From the NCBI GenBank assembly GCA_030674185.1, contig CM060306.1, forward strand, positions 43,016,983 through 43,080,982: 64,000 nt of DNA, written 5' to 3'. The notes under the pieces were generated by a model. That model saw only the letters and a list, made by a program, of their open reading frames with translations. It was not told where the DNA came from and made no database searches. The position numbers and the translations under genes are program-made. The DNA comes from Monoplex corrugatus (Eukaryota; Mollusca; Gastropoda; Littorinimorpha; Ranellidae). Of this stretch, positions 34,216 to 46,935 are shown piece by piece. Each line of letters starts with the position of its first letter. Positions within the stretch are counted from its first letter, which is position 1.

Positions 34216-35402
34216 AGTTTTCATGTATCTTATGGGTTGAATGCTGAAATAAGCCTAGCCTAGTTTACAAAAAGCTACTTCTGAGACTCTTCCGGCGAGA
34301 AAGTATCTCATCTATGCACGCATGCACGCACGAGTATCACATATCTTTCAAAAATTCTTTCTCTGGAAAAAACAACTTTGCAACAGTTTTTTTTTCCGAA
34401 GAAAAAAAGAGTATAGAATGGCTTGGCAATATTTTTTTTTGTTTTTTTTTTGTAATTGATGTTTAGCATTGTACACTCCAGAAATAACGACCAATGTTAA
34501 AGACACTTCCTACAAAAATGATGTTGATCTTATTTAGACTTCCAGCTAGTGGGCAAAAACACATCAGAAGAACCGCACACGAAATCGGTTTCGTGGTCGG
34601 CCAGGTCATATTTTTAACAAGCCCTTGGTACCGTAGTCTGGGGGCTTAAATCGTAGAAACTACGGAAGAATATCGTAGAACTAGGAAGGTCTGTTACACC
34701 TCAGTATGAGCATCAATCAATATTCACATCATCAATATGCGTGTCTGAATCTCAAGGAAAAGTATTTTGAAGTAAACGAAACATTTCTCTATCTGTGAAA
34801 TTCGCACTGCTTAGCCTTGTATCGTTAACAGGAACCAGAAGAACAAGAAAACCCACGCAAGCGCGTATTCAACACAACAAGACAAGACAAGCGCAAATTT
34901 TCGGCCAACCGGCCTGTGTCAAGCGTGAATGCACGGTCACAAACACCAAACAACGGATAATAAAAAGAGGACTAAAAACTTCTCTGCCGCCTCGTCCAGT
35001 GGATAAAAAGGGACCAAAATGTGTTGAATACGCGCTTGCATTTGGTTTTCTTGATCTTCTGGTTCCTGTTTGCTTGGGCGCGGGCAGTCGCACTTGTTTT
35101 GGATCTTGTATCGTTAATTAGTACTTTAAACTTCAGTAAAAAGGTACACATCAGGATTAATATGGGTTGCATTTTTGGTGTGCGCAAATAGGCTTCGAAA
35201 AATACACAATAAAACGTTGTCTTGATATACAGAGTGTTTTGGCGCATTGCAAACAGAGTTCGAAAAACTGACAATAAAAAGCTGTCTTGGTACAAGGAGT
35301 GCCTTGTAATATCAATGTTTTATGAGTATGTGTCGGACATTAAACATGTCTCAGATAATGGTGTACAGGAAAACTGTTACGTGTTTTCTGACACGGCGAA
35401 CA
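34216..35402. other. Intron sequence with no recognised element
   Basis: AT-rich intron of the mosaic gene. A ~50 bp block is duplicated at about 35175-35230 and 35240-35295 (words 'cgcaaa.ag.cttcgaaaa', 'acaataaaa' and 'tcttg'). ORFs here have no domain. Confidence 0.5.
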
Positions 35403-35403
35403 C

Positions 35404-35476
<73 letters not shown>
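35403..35476. repeat. (CA)n microsatellite
   Basis: About 37 uninterrupted CA units in an intron, roughly 190 bp downstream of the second EGF exon in the gene's direction. Confidence 0.97.
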
Positions 35477-35477
<1 letters not shown>

Positions 35478-35666
35478 AAAGCAAAACATTCATATAATTC
35501 ATTTGAAAAAAACTTCCCTCATAATCCGTTAAAACAAAAAACAAAAACAAAAACAAAAAAGTCCACCAAGCCAAAGCAAACCAAAAACCAAACTAAGCAA
35601 ACAAACAGGGAAACAAACAAAGCCACGTACAATAAAACACATGGATATGGTGTTTGCACAACTTAC

Positions 35667-35873
35667 GAACACAAGTATGATTCAAGTAGTAGACGTCTCC
35701 GGGTGTCTGGCCATCTTCAGAAAAAGGAATATATCGACCACTGGTGCCATTCTGAGTGAAGAGGACGTATCCCGTTTTACATGTACAGACATAGTCCTCC
35801 TCGTTGTTGGTTGCTGTGCAGTTTCCATTTTCAAGGTCACATCCAGACGTTTGGGTCGTGCATCTGTTGATCA
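35667..35873 (-). CDS. EGF-like exon
   Basis: 207 bp, phase 1-1, acceptor gtttcag and donor gtaagt. Six cysteines: INRCTTQTSGC, NGNCTATNN, YVCTCKTGY, then a long insertion (SGRYIPFSEDG…YYLN) before HTC. The final loop is about 30 residues, longer than in ordinary EGF modules, and there is no calcium-binding D-x-D/N-E/Q signature. Sequons NCT, NGT and NHT are present. It may be an EGF variant adapted to a specific contact. Confidence 0.85.
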
Positions 35874-36959
35874 CTGAAACCACCATTCGCAGTAAGGTAA
35901 ATATGACTATCAAACACTTCATTTCAGGGTGACTGGGTGTGATATATATGTATATCAACGGAACCAATAAACTCATAGGAATGGATGAGAAAGTTGCAAA
36001 GGTTGTAATCAGTTGATGAGGTGCCTATATCAACACGAATATGATATTATATTTAAGCGCTAGTATAGTTTCGACAAATTTTCAGTGCGGAGAGAGACCA
36101 GTTACCATGATATAGTTGAGAATGCCACTTACTAATGACTGGAGCGAAGTAGTGCGAACTCCTATCAAAATGTAATTGTGGAATCTAACTGCGAATACTC
36201 AAAGTACAGCAAGTTGTGCGCTCATTGGGAAAGGATGGGTGTCATCCACTTCGAGGATGCATTTTTGAAGTGTTTGCTCAAAATTCCTGATCAGCAGTTC
36301 GAGTGGTGTTGACCCTTTGCTGTTGAAAGGCCGTATTAAGCATAGAATCATGCGATTAAGCCAAAAATGAAACTACAGATTACCACTGTCTCCGCCTTTC
36401 CCTGGCAAATCGACACAGTGGTGTGAAAATTTGTGTCACAGGCTGTAGCTAGTCCGTTGCTGCTTTCATGGTGATCTCGATTTCAGTTTCATTACGCATG
36501 TCATGGGTACATTCATATCAAAATCTTTGGCGTCAATGTCTCAAAGGAACTGTTTTTGCAAGAAGAAGGCGACACACTGAGGAAACTGTACATTTTGTTC
36601 GGGTCAGCACCTGTGTGAATACTCTCATCTTTACGGGGGCTCCACAGATGATTCCGAAATGCACTAGATCAGAGCGAATTTCACTAAAATGATGTAGCAG
36701 CAGGGCTGAGTACATTGGCAAATGGGCTCACACTGGTCTGATATTGATAGCTAGTACCTGGCCACGGGACTGCAACACAGTGAACGTGTGGTTCTTGTCC
36801 TGTTGGGGAGAGGGAATGAGAGAATGAGAGGCAACAGGGTGATACCACTGAAATAGTGCCTGAGGTGGGACTCCATCCCTCTCTTACACACTCACGCGCC
36901 TGCACGACGCCTCCCCCCCCTCCCCCCCCTCCCCACACACACACATACATGTGTGTAGA
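35874..36959. other. Intron; no element recognised; C-rich/CA run at 36903-36950
   Basis: Unique-looking intron sequence between the second EGF exon and an RTE fragment. It ends in a short C-rich plus CA simple repeat. Confidence 0.5.
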
Positions 36960-37470
36960 GTCTCATCTGTCGGCGTCACCGGGATTCGGTGTTAGCCGCT
37001 GCACATCTGAGCATTACCATCTCCTTCATGGCCGCTCTGTCTTGACTTTTGTGGATAGTTTCTTGAATATTCAGGCCACTGGTGTTGGTTATGTTCTCGA
37101 TGCATGAGGCTGGAGGTCTTTCCTTTTTTCCACTGTTTTTCCTTGAAATATGGTCGCTGTGAGGTCCGTGTTGTCACATTGACACATAGCCAATGTATTT
37201 GATGACTGCTACTAGTTTTCTGGAGTATCAACTTCTTCCAGGACACTTTCATTAGTTCTTCTGTCCGTCCATTTGACATGTAGTAGTCTCTGATAAAACC
37301 ACATTTCTGCTGCCTCAATTCTTCTGCAATCAGTTTTTCTCAGAGTCCAGCCATAAATCATGACCGACCAAATCAAACATTTAAAAAGTTTAACTTTAAG
37401 GCCATTTGGTATGCCTCTGTCTTTCCATACGTTGTTGAGTTGGGCCATTTTTTCCTTTGCCGTTCCAATT
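36960..37470 (-). mobile_element. LINE 3' fragment of a second RTE-like family
   Basis: The minus strand reads NNVWKDRGIPNGLKVKLFK, MIYGWTLRKTD, IEAAEMWFYQRLLHVKWTD and RRTNESVLEEVDTPEN, then frame-shifted ITNTSGLNIQETIHKS to the end. The same RT C-terminal plan as the main RTE is present, but residues differ throughout, so it is a separate lineage. Confidence 0.8.
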
Positions 37471-37619
37471 CTTATTTTGATGTCTTTAAAGCAGGTTCCA
37501 TTATCAGTTTTTTACAGAGATGTGTAGAGTACATACGTATATTTGTGCATGTGTGAGCAGATATATACATGAGCATGTACGTAGGCATGTCCGCATATAC
37601 GTAAATCTGTACGGGATGG

Positions 37620-38016
37620 GTCATCATCATCATACAGGTGCCTTGCCACATGGCGTTGGTGATCATGGCCTTCCATCTGTTTCTATCCCTTATTGCCTCA
37701 AGCACCTCTTCCACCTTCTCTGTCTTCAGCCACTCTGCAAGTCCGTCCAATATCTTCTCCCTGGGTCTACCTGGTGCTGTCTTTCCCTCCAGCTTTCCTG
37801 TTGTGACCAGGTGCTCCAATTCCCCTTTCCTCATAAAATGGCCTATGAATGTTGCCTGATTTTTCCTAATCTTCCTTATGAATGATCTTCTTGTGTCTGT
37901 CTCCATCAAGACTGTCTCGTTTGTTTTCTTTGCTGTCCAGGGAACTCTCAATATTCTTCTTAGAAACCACATCTCGGCTGCCTCAATCTTGTTCTGGCTT
38001 TGCCTGTTGACTGTGC
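37620..38016 (-). mobile_element. 5'-truncated main-family RTE with target-site duplication
   Basis: The last ~400 bp of the element, readable as RQSQNKIEAAEMWFLRRIL and onward through KKTNETVLMETDTR and GHFMRKGELEHLVTTGKLEG, with a TGATGATGAT-type tail at 37621. ACGGGATGG occurs at 37611-37619 and 38017-38025, a 9 bp target-site duplication. The ORF runs on into the neighbouring AC repeat, which is why a spurious 439-residue frame exists here. Confidence 0.87.
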
Positions 38017-38244
38017 ACGGGATGGTTGGGACGGGGAAAGGATGGACAGTTGGATTTAGGCCAGTGTACATATGTATGTACATGTAATCCGGATGGGTGG
38101 ATAGCTCCATATGGTTGCATCCATGAGAACAGGCGTTCATACGTGTATGCGGGCGCGTATGTGAAGATGCGCGTGTACTTATCTGTCTGCGTTTAGGTTT
38201 CTGTGTGTGGGTAGGTGTAAAACAATTCATGACACTTATGTGAA

Positions 38245-38748
<504 letters not shown>

Positions 38749-38855
38749 CGGGCAGCGCGTGTGATATGATATGACAATGACATACCTGCACGCCAACGTC
38801 TCGCTTTTATAAAAAACAATCAAATAAACATCTCGAGTTTTGAGTCTCAAAATAC

Positions 38856-39000
38856 TGATACAAAGAAGAACATTTATGAAGTCAGTATATAAATTCTAAT
38901 TTTACATGTATACAAAGAAGAAGATTTATGAAGTCCGTACATAAAAAAGTGTTTTTTCATATGTACAAAGAAGAACATTTTTGAAGTCAGTATATAACAG
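38856..39000. repeat. Three tandem ~50 bp units
   Basis: 'acaaagaagaacatttatgaa' minus its last base, followed by 'gtcagtatata', occurs three times with small changes. Confidence 0.85.
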
Positions 39001-39118
39001 CTGCTCTTCTTTTTCATGTTCACGCAGCCATTTTAACATATGAGCATTTTCTAAACACTTAAGTCAATTTCCCTCATTCTTTGGCAATATCAAGTTGGCA
39101 ACGGTGTACTGGCTGCAT

Positions 39119-39310
39119 CAACCCTTTGACTCTCGCACCTTATCCACCAACTGCAAAAACTTAACCCTTCGACTCCATCACCCTTTCCACCAGCTTCCTG
39201 CAGGAAGCTGGTGGAAAGGGTGATGGAGTCAAAGGGTTAAGTTTTTGCTTTGCTAGTATGGTTGATAATGCAGGATGCTAGTGGACAGGGTGGAGGAGTC
39301 AAAGGATTAA
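39119..39310. mobile_element. Family B MITE, copy 8 (best preserved inner palindrome)
   Basis: The inner palindrome 39161-39240 is 80 bp with no spacer and a single mismatch between 40 bp arms, centred on CCTG|CAGG. The outer ends are worn: TCAACCCTTTGACTCTCGCA on the left and a shorter GGAGTCAAAGGATTAA on the right. An A at arm position 17 is private to this copy and present in both arms. Confidence 0.85.
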
Positions 39311-39339
39311 ACATGTTTGCCTGCTGAACTATTTTAGAT

Positions 39340-39810
39340 CAAATTGCAGTTTTTCCCCCTTAGTCCTTGCAGTCGGTGGAAGAGTTAATAAGTCACAGAC
39401 AGGAGTAAATGTTGTGCCGTTAAAAAAAAGATGTATTTTAAGTGCAATTTGTCTCCCTTAGCCCTTGCAGTCAGTGGAAGTGTTAGGTCACAGACATGAG
39501 TAAATGGTGTACCCTTAAAAAAGATATCTTTTAAGTGCAATTTGTCTCCCTTAGCTTTCGCAGTCATTGGAAATGTTAGGTCACAGACATGTGTATATGG
39601 TGTACTGTTAAAAAAAATCCCACTATATTTGAAGTTCAATTTGTCTCCCTTAGCCCTTGCAGTTATTGGAAGTGTTAGGTCACAGACATGAGTACATGGT
39701 GTACTGTTAAAAAATATGTTTTAAGTGCAATTTGTCTCCCTTAGCCCTTGCAGTCAGAGGAAGTGTTAGGTCACAGACATGAGTAAATGATGTACTGTTT
39801 AAAACACTAA
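39340..39810. repeat. Tandem repeat, five ~95 bp units
   Basis: The core 'gtctcccttagcccttgcag' recurs with spacing of about 91-99 bp. Units also contain 'gttaggtcacagacatgagt'. The array ends 45 bp from the calcium-binding EGF exon. A minus-strand frame through part of it gives a repeated peptide (THVCDLTLPLTARAKGDKL), but the frame breaks in other units, so it is probably not coding. Confidence 0.88.
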
Positions 39811-39854
39811 CTATATTTTAAGACCAAAATTACTGATGGAATGCCGCATCTCAC

Positions 39855-39977
39855 CTTGACATTGATCTCCAACCCTCGTGTACTTGTCTCTGCATTCGCA
39901 AGTGTAGTTTCCAATCGTGTTCTTACATTCTTCATTCTGACCAGCACATGGATCTGTTCCAGCACATTCGTCTTTGT
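39855..39977 (-). CDS. Calcium-binding EGF-like exon
   Basis: 123 bp, phase 1-1, acceptor tgtctcag-like (tttcag) and donor gtgaga. The compact module starts KDECAGTDPC, continues EECKNTIGNYTCEC and ends DQC, with six cysteines in the cbEGF pattern. Acidic DKDE before the first cysteine, Asn in KNTIGN and the aromatic of NYTC match the calcium-binding consensus, which also carries the Asn/Asp hydroxylation site between cysteines 3 and 4. Calcium would stiffen the link between the sushi block and the next EGF. Sequon NYT is present. Confidence 0.9.
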
Positions 39978-40374
39978 CTGAAACAAAAACAATAACTTTC
40001 AGATGTAGAACTTTTTTGTCTGAGCCACAGTATACATCTGAAATGTAAAAAGTGACTTTATAAATTTGGGGTGTTTACTACTTGCCACTGGCTTTTAGTC
40101 GTGTCTTGGGAGGGACTTCGGTCAATGAAAATGCTGTGCTAAAGGTTAGCTCAGCCTCACTGGTCGCTTTAGCCTGGAATCATGAGATATGAATACCTGT
40201 TAGATTGAAGGTAATTTATATGAAAAAAATCTCATATGGCTTCAGTGGAGCCAGTGCACACGGATTTCTTTTTTTAACTTTTTGTTTAATTTATCTTTTG
40301 CTTCACAACAAACGGACATCTAACACACTATGTGACAACGGAAATGATAGAAAAATTCAATTTCATATTCACAT
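39978..40374. other. Intron, no element recognised
   Basis: Short unique intron stretch upstream (in gene sense) of the cbEGF exon. Confidence 0.5.
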
Positions 40375-40804
40375 TTTTTTTAAACTAAGACTTCAGAAAG
40401 GCAAGAAGGCTAATTGGTCTTCAAGAGTTGGGACCTGGGAAATCACCTGTCTCTCCAATGTTTTAATAATAATAATAATAATATATTTTATTTATATAGC
40501 GCAAAATCTTGACAAAATCAAATCTAAGCGCTGAGCGTATACATGCATACATACCTACATACATATGAGCGTATACATGCATACATACATGCTTACATAC
40601 TTACATACATAAATCTAAGCTGAGCGTATACATGCATACATACATACATACATAAATCTAAGCGTATACATACATACATACATACATACATACGTACGCA
40701 CATGCATACATAATAATTACAATATTTATATAGCGCAAATCTCGACAAAATCAAATCCAAGCGCCGAAAAGACACACACGCACACACGCACGCACGCACG
40801 ACAC

Positions 40805-40849
<45 letters not shown>

Positions 40850-41775
40850 CCACACATGCATGGCCACAAATGGGGAGAAAAGAATAAAAGCAATAAAAGC
40901 AAGAATAAAACCAATGGAAAACCACAGAGAGCACATCATATACAATTATATATTAAAACAAAGTGATTCCCCTCCGAGCGGAGACAGGCTGCAGAGGGGG
41001 GTTGAGTGAGGTTAGGATTTTATGCAGAGGAGAAAAGGTGAGTTTTGAGAGCGGACTTGAAGGAGGGAAAAGTAGGTTGCTGACGGACTGAGAGAGGAAG
41101 TTTGTTCCAGGAGAGTGGACCAGAAACAGAGAAGGCTCGTGGACCATAGGTATTGAGCTTAGTGCGTGGAAAGCGAAAAGTCAGAGGATCGGAGGCAGAG
41201 CGGAGGGTACGTGAGGGAACATAGATCTCAAGTAGGCTTGACAGGTAATCGGGGGCTGCGTTATTGAGGCTTTTGTAGCACATGGTGTCTAGTTTGTACT
41301 GTATGCCTTTGATACAGGGAGCCAGTGAAGTTGTGCCAGGAGAGGAGATATGTGGTCAGCTTTTTTCTTTTTGAGTACAAGGCGTACAGCATTGTTTTGA
41401 ATGCGCTGTAGGATGTGAATGGTGGAGGCAGGAAGACCAGACAGGAGTGAATTGCAATAGTCAATGCGAGACATTATGAAGGAGAGAACGAGTTTTGCAG
41501 TTGTTTCGACAGAGAGATACTTCCTGATCAGGCTTATACGATGGAGATGATAGTAGCAAGATCTGGCAGTTTGAGAAACAAAGTTGTTCATGGACAATGT
41601 TTTATATAAAGGCAACCAGGCAATGCCCTGCTCTTCAAGATTTTCAACTGTCGTGGGATCTTTAGCGTGCGCAACCAGTAGGTACACTCGTCCGACTCGT
41701 TTTTCGTCCCCTTCTGAATAACTAGACATTCAGTTCGATTTTCCGGTCAAACTGAGGAGAAAAGTCGAGAGAGAA
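40375..41775 (+). mobile_element. Repeat E copy split by a LINE
   Basis: The left part is 40375-40465 and the right part 41595-41775. Joined, they are co-linear with 1205-1475. The break carries the duplicated word CAATGTTTTA. Confidence 0.8.
40466..41594 (-). mobile_element. CR1/L2-type LINE, 5' truncated
   Basis: The minus strand encodes the C-terminal end of a CR1/L2/Rex-type reverse transcriptase: LSMNNFVSQTARSCYYHL, RKYLSVETTAKLVLSF, SRIDYCNSLLSGLPAS, LHWLPVSKAYS, then after a frame break CYKSLNNAAPDYLSSLLEIYV and LSWNKLPLSVR to KTHLFSSA. The 3' end is GCGCTATATAAATAAA plus (TTA)n. The last ~70 bp of the 3' end occur twice (40478-40540 and 40722-40770), separated by (TGTA)n and TG repeats. 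CAATGTTTTA flanks both ends (40456-40465 and 41595-41604). Confidence 0.87.
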
Positions 41776-43261
41776 AAATTATACGCATATGAAAAGCCAA
41801 TGTTGACGTATGAACTCCATTTAATATACAGAATATACATAATGATACTGTATACGCCGGAAGTTTCAAAATGAACATCAAGGTCTAAGCACATGTCAAC
41901 GCCTTTTTTTTTATGAATTTGTCTCACAAATTATAATCTTTTTGCTGAACGATAATTAAGCATCAACGAACAATGTGATTACAGACATTGGATCAATTTA
42001 TACAGATAAGACAAGTATTGTTTACAGAGAAACAAGTGTATACAGAATTCATCCCCAGCACTGAGACGCGATACTGAGAAAGTGAAACCGAAAATGACAT
42101 CTCTGCTGAGTGATGGCATCGTTATTATGATTTCTAATAGTTTGTTCTCCTCGAAGCACACTATTTGTAGACTAGTATCTGCATATTTACATAACATTTG
42201 GTGTTCTATTCATTTACTGTTAACAGGTAACAAGAAACACCTCGAGGGTGCGGATGGGACCCACAGCACCAGTGCCTCGTCACTCTCCGGACAGTCACCT
42301 CCCAAGCTCCCGACGCCACTCGATAGCTATTTCATCGAACAAAAGAGAGCTGTTTCTGCACTGCATGACCAATTCGGACCGGGTCACCAGCTACCTTCTA
42401 TACAAACCGAATGGCAAGGTGGGGAGATGACAAAGCCTGGGACATAGCCACACAACGAGCACCAACCAGCTCCAGCCCAACCACCGGACCAAGAGAGTAT
42501 GGTAAAGTCCTCTATCACCTCAATATGTCCTTACTGTGGTCTACTATCACTGTAACTGAAGCCATTATGGTGGTGAGATTTTCCTGGCTCTGGAGGTTTG
42601 CATTCTGATAACTGCAGATCAGGGTTTCACAAAAAAAGCCTCAACAAAACCGTCACCTTAAAGGTATTACCGAGATCGACAGAAAACAGCAGTGGCTGAC
42701 ATTCATCAAAGAAAGGGTTAAAGGATTAACTTCAATTTGTTGACCTGGTTTTGCCGCATTCCAGAGGAAGAAATGGAAGCTCCTCTCGACTGCTGCATAA
42801 CATCAGTTTCCCCATCAATTATGGCAACGGTTTCAGGATTCGCTGCTTTTTGCTGAGATGATGACATATGTTACCTATGATCGACATCCATATAACGAAT
42901 TAGGGCAACGTAAAGCCTGCAGTGACCATTTTTGTTCCTGTGAAAGTGAAACTTGAATACTTAGAAAGCACATAAATAGGTCTGAAAGCTCACACATAAA
43001 CTTGATAAATAGATGAAAGGTCTGAACGAAGTGGATACATTTCTAAGAGTTGGTCATACATGAGGAATTTCATACCAGTGCTACCATCAATGTATTTTTT
43101 TTTCCAGATGTCGGTTTCTTGTACGTGTATTGTTGTTTGGTCTGATATTTCGCATATTCTATGAATAAAAAGTCATAGGTAGCGCCATTTTTGAGACAAT
43201 AGCGATTTCTTACCGATTTGTGAAAATATCTGCTGAATAATCGAAACAGTATTCATTGCGA
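41776..43261. other. Intron; repeat C fragment at 42350-42515
   Basis: The segment with 'ggggagatgacaaagcctggg', split here as a block around 42420, 'gccacacaacgagcacc' and 'accggaccaagaga' matches 29425-29600. The remainder is unassigned intron. Confidence 0.5.
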
Positions 43262-43780
<519 letters not shown>

Positions 43781-43935
43781 ATTTGATTTCAGTTTCTATT
43801 CTAAAGCATTACTAAGACATAGAGACAAATGGTAATAAAGTTGCTGAAAACTCTCTTCTAATCAAATGATCAGTACATGACCGGTGCATACAGACATCTG
43901 TACATTAACTTACCCATAGAAAGACGCAGACTTAC

Positions 43936-44127
43936 CAACACACACATCACGTTCGAAGCCAAACTGTCCTGAAGATAAGCAAGTGTAAGCTTTTGACGTC
44001 AGCGTGATGTCTCCAAGGATAACAAAACCTTTATCACATTCCACTGTCAACTGTCCTTCAAATTCCACAAAACCAGAAGCATCTGTTACTCGACCATTGT
44101 CAACTTCAGGCATGGGACATTTGATTC
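43936..44127 (-). CDS. Sushi (CCP) exon
   Basis: 192 bp, phase 1-1, acceptor cctgcag and donor gtaagt. Cysteines occur in IKCPMPEVDNG, LTVECDKGF, AYTCLSSGQFG and RDVCVG. The Trp normally found after the third cysteine is replaced (GQFGFERD). It is the fourth sushi module and directly precedes the EGF pair. Confidence 0.9.
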
Positions 44128-44538
44128 CTGCAGGGAAAAAAACCGTAACAGCAGTTACCAAGAGATATTTGATATACATGAAAGGCTCACAGAAATAAAT
44201 CACCATCAATTTCAGGCCTGTTTTTGATGTATTTTGGCTTTGACTCTGGATTATTTCATTCCAAACGAAAGCAAACAACAAATGAAGGAAGGGATGAGGA
44301 CAGCAACAGAATGAAAGGCAAAGAGGCAGAGGGTTAGGGTGATGGACAGACACGAAATGAAATCTGACGTTTCTTTATCTGCTTTATTTTTTTTTTTTTA
44401 TAAAATGCTTTATTTCATAGAGTAATGTGCAGGATATCTTGATCATCTTACACGTAAATGTGTATATGGTTTTACGTTTTGTGTTTATCCAGCTGGGAAA
44501 TACTTTACACCAATCTGGCAGTACAGTCTATTACTTAC

Positions 44539-44721
44539 GCTGGCAGACAGGGGCTTCATGAGACCAGGTAGTGTCTGTTTTACACAAGATGAAACGGGAT
44601 CCAATCAGGTCAAAGCCGGGATCGCAGTCGTAACGAATGACAGTCCCAAAGTCAGTCCCGGATCCAGTAACGGTGATGTAATTACCACCAGCCAGCTGAG
44701 GCACAGCAATACACTGAGAAG
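44539..44721 (-). CDS. Sushi (CCP) exon
   Basis: 183 bp, phase 1-1, acceptor gttcacag and donor gtaagt. A typical sushi module: SQCIAVPQLAGGN, IRYDCDPGFDL, FILCKTDTTWS with Trp, APVC at the end. It is separated from the next sushi exon by only about 410 bp of intron, so the two may have arisen by local duplication, though their sequences are well diverged. Confidence 0.92.
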
Positions 44722-44780
44722 CTGTGAACACAAATACAGTTTATAGTACAGAGCTGTAATATGCTAGAAACCCCCTTAAT

Positions 44781-44966
44781 TTAACCTTTTGACTCCCGCA
44801 CCCTGTCCACCAGCATCCTGCATTGCCAAACTTGCTGGCAAAGGTAAAACTTAACCCTTTGATTCCCTCAGCCTATCCACCAGCTTCCTGCTGGTGGATA
44901 GTGTGAGGGAGTCAAAGGGTGAAGTTTTTGCAGTGGGTGGGTGGGGTGCGAGAATCAAACGGTTAA
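44781..44966. mobile_element. Family B MITE, copy 9
   Basis: TTAACCTTTTGACTCCCGCA and GAATCAAACGGTTAA at the ends. The inner palindrome is shortened at its tip (CCACCAGCTTCCTGCTGGTGG). It lies about 60 bp from a sushi exon. Confidence 0.82.
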
Positions 44967-45340
44967 TCGTTGGTGCTAAAAAAAAAAACCCGGCGGGGTT
45001 CATGCAATAGAGAACTGGGATTCTGAAAATGAAACATGGCCGCAACTGCATTAAAATGAAACTGGAGGAAATGTAGAATAAATTAAGAAATTAAAACAAA
45101 GAAAAACAAAGACAGGGAGAAAAGAAAGGAGGGTATAGCTAAGTGTACATGACAGTGAACGGCTGAAAACGAACAAGACTGGTTACACCACACGCCAAAG
45201 AGATGTTCACAAGAACAAAGACAAACAAAATCATAGTTCAAAGTTCAGGACACCTCAGACAAAAAACAAAACTACTTTTAGCAACAGCAAAAAGCTGAAC
45301 TCACACCACACAAATGCACATACTCACTCAAAACACCCAT
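44967..45340. other. Intron, no element recognised
   Basis: A-rich intron sequence between a family B MITE and an AC microsatellite. Confidence 0.5.
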
Positions 45341-45488
45341 ACATTCACACACGCACACGCACACGCACGCGAGCGCGCGCGCGCGCGCACACACACACAC
45401 TCACACACACACACATTCACATACACGCACACGCACACACACACACTCACTCACATACACACACGCACAGGCACACACACGCGCACAG

Positions 45489-45523
<35 letters not shown>

Positions 45524-45793
45524 ACACACGCCTATATACGCACATACACACGTGTTAGAACACACACACAAACACACACACACACACACTCACACACACA
45601 CACGCACAGGCACACACACGCAGACACACACACACGCATATACACACAAACAAATGAACACACACACATACACACGCACGGACAGACGGACACACATACA
45701 CACTTATATATGAACACACAGACATACACACATGCACACACAGACACAGATTAACACACACATACACACATATGAACACACAACACACACATG

Positions 45794-45864
<71 letters not shown>

Positions 45865-45945
45865 GCACACACGTATACACACACATACACACATATATAT
45901 GTACACATACACACGTATATGAACACATACATACATACATACACG

Positions 45946-46030
<85 letters not shown>
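45341..46030. repeat. Interrupted (AC)n microsatellite, ~690 bp
   Basis: AC repeats with CG, CATA and TATA interruptions; the purest blocks are at 45806-45864 and 45949-46029. It is intronic. The open frames are His/Thr or Cys/Val runs. Confidence 0.98.
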
Positions 46031-46421
46031 CAAGACATCGGACGAGATCTGAGCCAGTCATTCCAAGGCATTTGTTGCCTGACATAAAAACTTTTACCCC
46101 AAGTCTCTGCCCTGACAATCATTTAGCCATTGCAAATATTGCCTGACAACCAAACAAATCAAGTGACGGATAATGGAGTGACAATTACATGTATGTTACC
46201 TTATGTTTAGCTGGCTTCATATATCCACAGTGAATGTATTATCTTGAAATTAAGTCTATATGCTTTAAAACTTCCAGATGGACTAAACAACGAAATCGGA
46301 TAAAACCGAACATAGCAAAGATTTAAACAGATGTAAGAAATCTTTTACTGATTCTTTCATTTTGATATAAAATAGACCCATGTCCTCCAAACTTTACATT
46401 TTTAACTATTCATTTTCCCCG
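46031..46421. other. Intron, no element recognised
   Basis: AT-rich intron sequence with no coding or repeat signal identified. Confidence 0.5.
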
Positions 46422-46935
46422 TGTGGGGATGACGGGGGCTCTTTTAGTATAAATAGTATCCCCACGATCTGAAAATTCTGTGCTAGAAATGTCCTCTTCT
46501 GTCACCCTCCATGTTTATGCCTCGCTCCTTTGCTTTCTGTCATTTCTTCCCACCATTTTCTGCCTTGTTGATTCATTCACCTGTATGTGTCCAATGAAGC
46601 CTTACATGCTTTCTGTTAGGATTGACAGTAATTGGGTGAATGTAATAGGTGCAGTTTTGGCTCTAGGGAAATGAGAATGTATCGAAGCAATTTGGGTGAT
46701 TCGGGCCCGTTTTTATATAATTTTTTTTTTTTGGTGTCCTTACTTGCCTGTGTGATGGGTTGGACGGGGTGGTCACGCCAGGGACGTCTCCTTGGGTTAT
46801 GCGCGTGGATGTATTGATATGTGTATTTAATTTTCTGTTCCTTTTTTCCAGTTGAAATACTAATTGTGTATTGAAACGGTTATAGCCCTGATATGGCTCT
46901 ACGCTGTCTGCCGGGCTTTAAGCAACGATAACTGA
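46422..46935 (+). mobile_element. Repeat A, full-length copy
   Basis: Opens GTGTGGGGATGACGGGGGC with the paired GTATCCCCAC about 20 nt later, and ends 'ctgccgggctttaagcaacgataa'. It is intronic and antisense to the mosaic gene. Confidence 0.8.

Noticed and set aside
39385..39639. Repeated THVCDLTLP peptide as a possible coding exon
   Set aside because: Other units of the same array break the frame, and no splice sites frame the stretch in a gene-consistent phase.
39340..39810. CRISPR-like array
   Set aside because: The units are nearly identical along their whole ~95 bp, with no repeat/unique-spacer alternation, and the sequence is eukaryotic.
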